Positions 27,180 to 37,938 of a stretch of 64,000 nt of DNA are shown piece after piece. Position 1 is the first letter of the stretch. Every line of letters starts with the position of its first letter. The notes beneath the pieces were generated by a model, which searched no databases, was not told the DNA's origin, and was given only the letters and a program-made list of their open reading frames with translations. The position numbers and the translations under genes were made by a program. Source of the DNA: Cyclina sinensis (taxonomy: Eukaryota; Mollusca; Bivalvia; Venerida; Veneridae); contig JAAONU010000004.1 of assembly GCA_012932295.1 (NCBI GenBank), positions 11,222,630-11,286,629 on the forward strand. Direction: 5' to 3'.

Positions 27180-27355
27180 ATTTTAGTTTATTCATCGTCG
27201 GTATGGAGGATAGTGCAAAATACAGAAAGCATCCCATTCCAGAGACACCCCTGGTCCTTTTGCATGCGTTGTGTACAGCACTGATACATGGGACCTCGGT
27301 TTAACGTCTCATCCGAAAAACAATTAGTAATGGTAGTGGAGGAGAAGGGGTCGGA
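27180..27355 (-). repeat. tRNA-derived SINE, family 2 (minus strand)
   Basis: On the minus strand it contains GATGAGACGTTAAACCGAGG, GGATGCTTTCTGTATTTTG and CCGACGATGAATAAACTAA, the same order as the plus-strand copy at 26106-26360. The tRNA-like head is missing or decayed. Confidence 0.65.
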
Positions 27356-28019
27356 ACAACAATGTACTAAAAATACTTTTAAAGTGACAACAACTGTTTT
27401 GTACTATTGAATATATATCTTCTTTCGTTCGCAGCTGCAAGACAGTGTTTTGGAAGTAGCCAAATTAACAAAACATTATTCCTAATCTGCGCATGTGCGG
27501 GTCCCTATCTAGTATTATAGCCATCAGTCCAGATAACACAGGTGACCATCATTTATACTTATGATAACTAGTTACGCAGGTAAGAACGTGTGCGTTGCTC
27601 GGCTGTAAATGTTCCCAATTTGTATTTTACGGAATCTCCAGTTTTTTCTATTTCATTTTGTAACCCAAGATTTTTTTCGAGAAACCTTTGTCGTCGGTTA
27701 AATGTTATACCGTAAATCCAGCATGAAGCTGTCATTGCATTTATTATTGAGCCATACGTCTGGAAGAAAAATAACATTCCAGGACTGAATGTTTCATAAA
27801 GGATATTAACTGACAAGTATTCGATGCCCTCCATTTATTTTCAACCGTTAGGCATTTTGCGAAAAGGTGAATGATAATGTTCTGAAATATTCATTATGTT
27901 TTATCATTTACAGTGTACCTCTCAGCTAAGATAAAATAATAAGTCATAACAGAGACGTATATATTGTAATCTACGTCTCTGGTCATAACAAGTACTTTTT
28001 TGTTATGTTTTTGTTTAAC

Positions 28020-28212
28020 CGAAGAACACGTTCGAGCCTCTTTCTGATTTCGTGTTATCTCCCCGGAAAAGAACTCTTGCGCGTGCGGAGTATTAATCTG
28101 GTTCCTCGCGCGTCTTATATCACGTTATAAAGTAACGGTCAACAGCAAAACAAAAAAGGCCACACGGTGAAAATAAAAATATTGGCGCAAGTTTGAGCTT
28201 TTTTTTAAAAAA
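28020..28212 (+). promoter_or_regulatory. CpG-richer promoter-like segment of PSME3
   Basis: Just upstream of the proposed first exon, CpG dinucleotides cluster (TTGCGCGTGCGGAG, CTCGCGCGTC) in an otherwise CpG-poor neighbourhood. An E2F-like TTGGCGCAAG lies at about 28184. No TATA box was identified. Promoter function is inferred from position and composition. Confidence 0.5.
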
Positions 28213-31200
28213 ATGACTAAAGATTCAAAGAAACATGGTCATTCAAAAGATGTCACTTCACAAAAGGTAAAAATATGATATGATGTTGACACTTCCCTTA
28301 AAAAAATGGCGAAACTCTTTCGATATGTCACAAATATCAAGTGCCACTTGAAGTGGGTGGGGTATTTATTTTATTCTTACATTTTAGGTCATAGCACATA
28401 TTGAAATAATATCACAGTACCAATTATAATATACATATAAAATGACATCCATAAAATACTGTTATAAGATAGCACACTTTTATCATAAGTGAAATAAGAT
28501 ATGCTATGTACCTATGGATAGCCTATTAAGCTAAAAGCTTATTTCAAATGGGGTCCATAGAAATGAATTAACTAAATGAAAGAAATTGGTCAAGATTTTG
28601 GTGGAAAAAGGATTATATATAACTATGCTCTTATTCTGACTTTAACTAACAAACATCACTATCACAGACTATATGGGATTACAGTACCTAATTAATAGTA
28701 AAAAGGTAAAGCCTAAAGGTAAAGGTTTCTTATTTAACGTGGGTAGTCAACGAAAGTCCCCACCTGGTGTGGATGGAACAACTTATTTCCAGAAGAGCCC
28801 ACGGTGCGTGTATTTTACCTCCCCGATCCCCCAGTCTAGGCCGATACTGCTGGAAACAGTACCCAGTTAGGTTACCACCCAGTCCTGGGAAATCAGTCGA
28901 TAACTCAGTCGCTACCCGGAATAGAACCCGGGTCGCTAGCTTCGTAGCCCAACGCACAAACCACTTGGCCACCGAGTCACCTCTAGGCAGTGGCTACGGT
29001 TACAGAACCATAATCCTAGCCTCCGAGTCTAGGATTACGGAAGTTCCATAATCCTAGACAAACCCACTGGAAAAGGCTACGGTCACGGAAGTTTTTTTTT
29101 TAAAGAAGCGTATTTCCAACAGTTAAATAACAAATAGTATGCCAAATTTAATTTTTATTCATTAAACAAACCATTTTACCAAATTTGCGTTATCAAACTG
29201 TCATTTTCAACGCCCTTTTGATTGTTGTTGTTTCAGTAACGAACTAACTTTAAATATCGTTGTATCTTCACACTGTCACTTGAGTGTTCAGTTGTAGAAA
29301 TTGACAAGACTGACCTGAAATATTTGCTTCCTAACATTATAATTCAATGAAAACTTGGAATTTAATAGATGGTCGTTCATTTTTTGCGTCTTAATAATGC
29401 GAACAAGATAACACTTAAGACAATACACATTAAAGGGCAATTATTTACATCTGTCACATGCTAGTGTATGATGTGCAGATGTGCTATAGTAAATTCAAAA
29501 GGCCAGCTACTTTAAGTGCCATAAGGCCTAGTTTAATCTCTGATGAACTTACCGGCAACTCTTGGTGCCACAAGGTCATTCATCACATTTCCTTCATCTT
29601 TCATATTAGACCGGCTACTTTTCTTGGTCAGACCATTCAAATTATTGAAAGAAAATCCTTGAATTGTCGTATTCCTTAAAAAACATTCATTGATAACTTC
29701 TAAGTTACATAGGCGATGGAAATTTATTAAGGTTCATTGACAAATATATCCCCCGTCCCAGTCGTCTTTGAAGTGGCTGTAGATGATGACAGCAGCATTT
29801 AGCGTTAGACAATACAACAACAACCAAGATGGCGTATCATAACATTAGTGTTGACTCATTTTGGAGAAAACGTAATATTTGAGACAGTCGGTTTATCACT
29901 AAATTTTAGGTATGTAACCCTTTTTTAAAAAACTTCCTTAACCGCAGCCTATTCCAGTGGGTTTGTCTAGGATCAGGGAACTTCCATAATCCTAGACTCG
30001 GAGGCTAGGATTACGGTTCCGTAACCGTAGCCACTGCCTTAATAGTAGTAGTACATATGAATATCTTCTGTTTGCCTTTTTACATTGACTAAGTAAATGC
30101 TTTTCTACAGCTTTTTTATATTGCACAAAACTATTAAGGGATTTTATGGATTCTCATTCAAATCTTTAACTCAGTTATTAAGGAAAGTTTGTTTTATCTC
30201 AGAGATACATTGTGATACAATAGAATTGAATTTATTTGATCTGGTATTGTAAGATTTTGCTTCAGTAAAGCAAACAAAGTTAGCTTTAAGGTAAGTTTGA
30301 CACTTTTTATAATAAATCTTATACATATGATTGAGTCTCAGCTGTTTCACTCTATTTTCCACATTCAGGTTTTCAAGGTTATACACTGTAACAGAAGTTC
30401 TGGGCCTTAAATTTTGTACAAATATTACAACCTTGTTCTGTGTTGTTTGTAACTTTCTTTTTCACTGTTTAGTCAAACCTTCATACCATGATGAAGAAGA
30501 GTAGTCAAAGTGACACTGAATTAGAACTGAACATAAAAGTTGTTTTGTTTTAGAATCTAGATATCTGCCCCAGGGATTTCCCCAGGATCTTTTGTAAGCG
30601 CTAAGATGGACGGGGGAGGGTGCGGGAGGGGGCACCCCCCTCCCTCATGTCGAAAATTTTTAAGGGTTAAAAATGCAGTGCTGTGAGTTGTTTTTAAGGT
30701 ATTTCAAAACAAACAAGTCTTTAACAACAGAATATTTTCTTTATTTTCATCATTTTATGTAATAACATATGTGAACATTTGGCACATTTAATGTGCAACA
30801 GGCCTACAAAGTCTATACATGTCCCCTTCTTGGTTTGCTGTCTTGCCAAATCTTGACAGCTTTTGCAAAATTCATATTACTTATAGGTGGTCCCTGAAGG
30901 GAGACAGCCAGAAGGGAGTTCAGAATCTTGGCTGAAAGCCGGTTCCTGTTCTCTGTCTTAACCGCTTCATCCAGCTGAATCCCCTCTCACAATCTGAAAT
31001 TCATAGAATACAGTTATAATTCAGGTTAACACATCATCATAGTTTCTGTTTTTTATAATAAGAGTTTGTTTCCTCTGAATTTTGATCTTCAAAAGTTCTA
31101 GCCTGTTTTTGCTTTACTGAGTCAAATATTGTGTTTTGACAATTTGAATAACTAACATAGCCTTGAACATCTGCAGCTGTTTTAATTAAATGCCAAAAGT

Positions 31201-34200
31201 AAATCAGTATCATGTAATCACCTGCAGTAGACGCTGGGAGGAGGAGACCAACAGAAGCCAGTCTGTAGAGTACAGGGTGGCTGTTAGACAGGTTTGTTGT
31301 TATCCAGGTCATGGTCTGGTCAGCAGACAGGTCAGAACCCTGAAAACTGGCCCGTACCTGGCGCCAGTTGCTACAGCATTCGCCTTCATCTTCACTGAAG
31401 TGGCTGGCTAGTTCCTTAATCTCAGCTTCACCTATGCCATCAAGGTCGTCCTCGGAGCTTGACACAGCAAAAGCCCCAAACTTCTCAAGGAGAGGCAGGT
31501 CAGGGAAGCGATCTTCTAAGTTCTCCATAAGGTTGTCGAAGAATGGCAGGTAGATCTGAGGAAAAAGGGAATTGAAACATTTTATAAAAAATAATCTGAA
31601 CTCTTTGGATTATTAGGAAATTATTATTTATTGTAAAAATAAAACAATTGATATTGACCTTATAATTCAGTTTCCATGTTACTGATATTTTACATTCCTG
31701 TTTAGATGCATGTATGATTCAGTTTCCATTTTATTTCTTTTTAACACAAAAAACATTTGCAAATCATTGTTTTTATTTATGTTATAAATCCACTTTCATT
31801 TACCTTTTCATGAAAAGTTTCCAGTTCATCCTCAGAAGGCGACTTCACCTTGAAGCCCTCGTCAATCAGCTGTCTGACCCTGGCTGGGGCGGCTTCATTA
31901 TGCTCAGCTGACTTTGTCCTCATACCTTGTAGTATGGAAAGGGTCCCGTTGACTAGTGGCCTGACTGTTGTGTACACTGCTTCCCTCTTCTGAAATAATG
32001 AAACAGTAAAATTACTATTTTTTTTACAAATTTCTTACAATGTGGCTTTTAATTGTTTGCAAAGTGAAACCCATCTCTGCTGAATGTTCTGCATAACATT
32101 AAATCAGTTAAAACAGATTAAATTACCTGCATAGCTCATGACAAGGCTGTGAGATGGGGTAAAATGTCACACATCATGTGGATTGCCATTACAAAGCGGT
32201 AGTCCTGAGTGAAAACGGACAGTCCTGCTGCCTTTGAGTCATTGCGCTCCTCAGCCTCACGCTCAAGGCTTGTGTAGATTGACGGCAGACACTTTCGTAG
32301 GGTTGTAGTTGCCTTGTCCTGTGACAGCCACCGGACATCTTTCGCCTCTACTAATTTCAACTTCGGATCTTGGAGAAGTTCCTGTCAAGAAAAGTTAAAT
32401 ATAATAATTGTTATACGTTTGAAATACATAATCTCTTCTTTTCTTTTCTCAAAAATACATTGGATATTAATTTTCATAATCATTGCCTTGACTGACTTTG
32501 GTTTGTTACCCTATAGATGTTCCTGTCGACAACTGAAATCATGTAAATTTATAAGACAATGTTTATTTATAATCCAATGCACAGTTTATATGCATTATAC
32601 CTGTATGGCCTTAAGTCCACTTGTGCGGACAGCACTCTTTTTGTAGAACCAATGAAGATCACCAACAATGTCCTTGAACTTATGGAGGTAGGTGACTCCT
32701 TTGGCTGCTTGTCCAACGGCCAACGCCAGCCTGTGGGCTACACAGTGATTGTTGACAAGGTGTGGGATCCGTCTTCTCAATTGGGCAGCCACACCATTAT
32801 GCTCCCTGACCATCACCTTAGCGCCATCACTGCCCAGGGCACACATCTTCTCAAGCTGAAGGCCCATGTCCTCTATGATAAAAGTCACCAGTGTCGCAGT
32901 GATTGTATCAGCTTTCCCGTCAGGGAGAGGGAGGATGCCTAGAAAGTCGGTCTTGCTGGCCCCATCCTTCAGATATCTGAAAAACATATATAAAATATTT
33001 GCATTTTGTTTATGTTTCAGTAATAAATATTCATTTTTATAGATTTGAAAATAGAAAACCAAATTATCTGCATTCCACAGACATTTTAGGCTTTTGTTTT
33101 CAAAGTTTTTTCATAGGCGACTTCTTGCAGGAACTTGTAAATACATCAAATTATAATTTTACCTGATGTAGATAATCATCTCGCTGACAATGACAACACT
33201 GATGTCGGTAGTTTCATCTATCATTATTGAGTACCATGGTGATGCTTTCACGTCATCTAGGATGGACTGCCTGATCATGTTGCCCATGGTAAGGACAGCC
33301 TCTTGAATGAACCTCTGAGACTCTCCCTTGTTGTTCTCACCCTGGTGTAGATTGTTCAGAATGCTGGCACCCTGAAGTTTGCCTGAAAAAATGTAAATCA
33401 GTGACCTTATTATACCTTATAAAGCTAACTTTGATTTGCACTAACCAGTCTTACTAAAATCCAAAAAGCATTGCAACTGTTTTACTTACACAGTTCATTG
33501 AGTGGCAAGTAGTTGGTGGTGTGTGGAAGCTCTCTGTGCATCAGCTAGTAGAGGTTGCGGAAGGCAGCGACACGGGCCTTCATGTGAAGAGTGTTGGCCT
33601 CCTCCACTGCAGTTGTGTGGAGCGAGTCGACTAGCCTCAAATGCCCTTGCCTCATCGTGGGTGTCAGAGCACTCGTGCCTGCATAAGGCATCCTTGACTA
33701 GCCAGGTACATGGCTTGTCCACCCATGTTGCACTGCCTATAGCTGCTTTCTTTGGTCTCTTTTGAGCACATCATGCCTGAAAATATTTTAAAAAATAACG
33801 AAGTCATCAAACAATGCAAGTTTCTATGATGCCATCTGATTTTACTCTGTTCCATCGTATTCTTATTGATGTTTTTTAATGCTTTGTTTGAACTTATGTT
33901 AGTGGAAGAGGAGAACAATTCAAATTATTTTAGATGAAAAAGAAATCAGCATGGTATGATTTCCTCCATCGATTGCATCATGTTTCCTCGTTAACTATGT
34001 TATAACATCAAGTAAACGGGGTACCAGCTTAATTATTTGGATGTCTTAGGTTGACACAGTGAGTTACATATTAAGTTCTAACTTTAGAATGGTTGGGAAC
34101 CCAGAAATTTTAGTCAACACCTCTAACGATACGGTAGGCTGGGTGTAAGTGATCGTCTGTGTAATTTCAGCCAATAGACAGTGCAGTTTTCTTTACTAAT

Positions 34201-37200
34201 TAAGAAAAGAAATGCAAGACAACCCTTTTTATATGATGATTGACGCAATTTGCCCTGAGTCAAAGAAGTTGTAATAAGTGCCGTAGATTAAATAGACCCT
34301 TACCATCTTCAACTTCTTTGACCCATGGATAATCGTGTTTCCACTTTTGGTCAAACCCAGACAGTCTCTGTTTCTTTGAATGCTGGATTTCATCTCTAGA
34401 CCTTTTCTTATCATTAGAACACTCTGTACTATATCACTCACAGTAACGTTACTATCATTACAAATGTCACCCACATTCCTCACAAGAAAACTTGAAATTG
34501 GTTGTGAACCAGGCAGAGGCCTCTTTTTCCCCTTATTTAGATTAGACATTATGCAGAGTTAAGACTTGGAATAAAAAATCTACTTCTAAAGATGCTAATG
34601 TAATAAAGTGCGAGTTGCAAGGCTTGCAGTGTATTCGCGGCGATATTCTTCGTAGTCAATATACACGTGGACTAGTTTAATCCGGCTAACAGGTATGAAA
34701 TTACAGACAAATGAAAGAAACATCGGTGGCAATTTTTAAGCGCTAACAGTATTTTAAGCGCATCAGGATTTTAGATTTTGAAATTTAAGCCCATCGGCAC
34801 CAATGCGCTAAAAGTGCCTGGGGAAATCCCTGCTGCCCTGTCTGTATAAAAATTTAAGCGTGGCATTCACTTTAGAAATAACATTATTTATCCCCCTGCC
34901 AAAGGCGGAGGGGATATTAGGAATGCCCTTCGTCCGTCCGTGTGTCCGTGCATCCGTGCGTCCGACCGAAACAATTTTGTCCGGAGCATAACTCCAAAAC
35001 TACTTGAGACATATTCCATTTAAAGGTCAGGAAAATCTGTCAATTTTCTGTTCCTTACAACATTTCTTAATAAAGCATAATGTAGTGTTTTTTTGTGAAA
35101 TGTGTTATTTGTTAGATATGTGTGTATCATTAAAAACGGTACACAGGTGATAATAACGTTTTATCATGACAATAAAGTTCATTTCAAAAGGTAATTGACA
35201 GAGAATTTGACGGATTTTTTTCCCGCCTATTGAAGCCTTCTCCTCGAAGATATTTTTTCTCATTGTTGATACTTCATTCAATTTAGCAAGTTTATATTTG
35301 AATAAAGGAAACATAGACAATTATTTTGATGTGTGTTATAAACATCTGTGACTTATTTTAGCCTTGCAATCCACGCCGAAAGAAGTGTAACTATCTATGA
35401 ATTAAGCTGTCAATGTGAATGGCGTTCGTTCCGACAGCGTTTAAAATTAATGCACAATAACATTATTGGTGAAATGTAAATAAAATTACACAGGCTAGTA
35501 TAACAAGTATAATCACAGAAACAATTTAAGGCTACAACTTCTCAAACATTGATCTTGAACAATTTTACTTCACGAACGTAATTTCTGTCAATATTCTACG
35601 AAAACGTTCGCTACATTATGAAATGCGATAGAGTAACCCCCCTTCCCGCGGGAAACGCGCACCAATTCAAATTTTGCGCCAAATAACCGACACGACGTTT
35701 TACAGCGATACAGGCATCATCCAGATCACATAACGAGTGAGTATTTGTAAAATTTCTTCTTCTGTCAATTTTTTTGACACTAGCAGTGAGTGACGATAGT
35801 TACAAAATAAAGAATATTTAGAGTTGATGATATATTTTTTGCAGTAAAAGCACAAAATATTACTTTATTTCTAATAAATGAGATAAATATCGCGAAAACT
35901 TCAAAGTTAAATGAACTGCAAATAAAATTCCAAGAGTTTATGTAACGATTGTAACATTTTGACAGAATAAATATGTACGATCGTCAAATATTGACAGTTT
36001 CTTTAGAAACAGTCGTCATTTTTGACGGAAGAAATTGTAACGATCGTTATTTTTGACCAAATTCAATGTAACGATCGTCATATTTGACAGAATTTTTGTA
36101 ACGATCTTACAAAAGTTGACGGAAAAAGGGATCATCTAGATCTGTTCAGTACTATATTCGCTATTATGGAAGTTGTATACAGAAAAAATAATAAAAAAAT
36201 TGCGACTTAAACTATTTCTACCATGTTGTAGCGTATATGACTTTATTTCATACAGATGTCATTAAAACCTTTGATGACTTTGAAGATGTTGTAACGATCG
36301 TTATATTTTGACAGAAATGTTTGTAACGATCGATTATGTTTGACGGAAGATATTTTCATTTGAACAGGAGATTTAGAACTTGATTTTTTAAGACAATGTC
36401 TAACCTGGGACTTATATGTGTTCCGAGATATAACTTAATCATATGTATATCTACATTTTAAAACAACAAAGCTATCATAATCATCATGAAAAAAATATTT
36501 TCTTTATTTCCATTGTCTTTGAAAATAGGTAATTTACTATGTATAAAAAATATTGATAATCACGATAAATCAGTGGTAAATACTCAAGATTGTCCCTACA
36601 TTTTTTTATTTTCTTCTTTCTTGGTGTAAATGGGTTTAAAATGAAAAAAAGGTAAAACATCATGAACATGTATTCTGATAAGTTAATCCAAATCCTCTAT
36701 TGCTCTATCAATCGCGGATCGATTTTGATTTTTTGGTAATATTAACCCATTTTGACTCGCTCAAAATGCAAAGATGATTGTATAAAGTTCCATATTAATT
36801 GAATGTTCAACTGTTGCCGGTCATTGGTGGCTTTCTGCAGTTAAAAGTGTGTTTACACGACGATGATTTCTCGTTTTTCTTTCTGTCTTTCTATATGTAT
36901 GCTGGGGCAATATTTTGAATCTATGATCTTACGTCCGTGAAAAATCTTCAATAGGTACAATATTTTAATACAGAATTGAATCTAATCGTGGAGTGACCGG
37001 TTTTGTTTAAAAATAATTATTAGGTACATTTAGATAAAAACAATTTAATAAATACTCGTGTTTTAAACTTGCTATTTTTAAATTAATAAAAATAACAGTC
37101 AGACCACTGTACATAGCGACGCTTTAAAATTGGCGCGCTAAATGGAGACGCGGAAAATGCTAAAAAAAGCACCGAATAAGACCGATTTTTCGTTATTATC

Positions 37201-37906
37201 TTTTATAAACCTTAATGGATTTTCTTCAAATAAAAAGCATAGACATCTACATGGAAAGTACCTCCTTTTGCTATAACCGACATTTTGTGAAGATCTATTT
37301 TTCTACAGTCTTTTCCCAACTAAGTCAGTCTTTGAAGTGTTTTGTAAAACATGCACGGATGACGACTATTCAGTCGAAAGCAATTACAGAAATTAAGAAA
37401 CACTTCACACAAAACCGGTAACAATTTAAGAAAGTGCTTTATATGTTGGGATTTAATGCACTGCATTTGAAGTAAATCTCTTTAGTTGTAAAAACGATGA
37501 CAACCTACCTGCATCAAAGCTACATTTAGAATTTCCCGCCATGCACGTTCTCTAAATAACACGTGGGTTCGCCGCCCTGTATATTTTTCTCATGTCATTT
37601 TATAACACAAATAATGTGTCAGCAATATAAATGAACACAAATTTATTATTTTCTTTTTGATATGGACATCGTTTTACATCAACCTCTGTATATAATTACA
37701 GGAATGCACATCATCGTATGTTCAGTTAACTTGCGTGACGTCAGCTTCGATATTTTTGCGTTACGATTTTGTGTATTTTAATTTCTTTACTTTAAATATC
37801 AGATAATCATAAAGGTATTCACAATAAAGCTTTTTTCTCAATTATTGAAAGAAGAATCTTTTTTTAACTTATTTATTTTAAGAATGATGGATTGTTTGAT
37901 AGAAAG

Positions 37907-37938
<32 letters not shown>

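Larger units (their letters stand above)
25389..28212. other. Head-to-head intergenic region between MYO1D and PSME3
   Basis: About 2.8 kb separate the two start codons, which point away from each other. The space holds an (ATT)n run (25538-25567), SINEs at 26106-26360, 26900-27060 and 27180-27355, a MITE relative near 26470-26615, and a short perfect-stem inverted repeat near 27950-27982 (AGAGACGTA...TACGTCTCT). The 27568-27834 minus frame of 88 codons matches nothing I know. Confidence 0.6.

Noticed and set aside
27568..27834. 88-codon minus-strand open frame in the intergenic region
   Set aside because: No recognisable domain, no splice partner found and no sign of a promoter; left unannotated.
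32559..32942. 127-codon plus-strand open frame
   Set aside because: Antisense shadow of the hAT transposase exon at 32601-32976.
35941..36350. CRISPR-like array (regular 30-32-bp spacing)
   Set aside because: Units are imperfect motifs without unique spacers, the setting is eukaryotic, and an inverted relative lies at the other transposon end.
37490..37547. Minus-strand first exon (ATGGCGGGAAATTC... followed by a GTAGGT donor) inside the 13-kb element
   Set aside because: Only 12-13 codons, no matching downstream exon found on that strand; could be chance.
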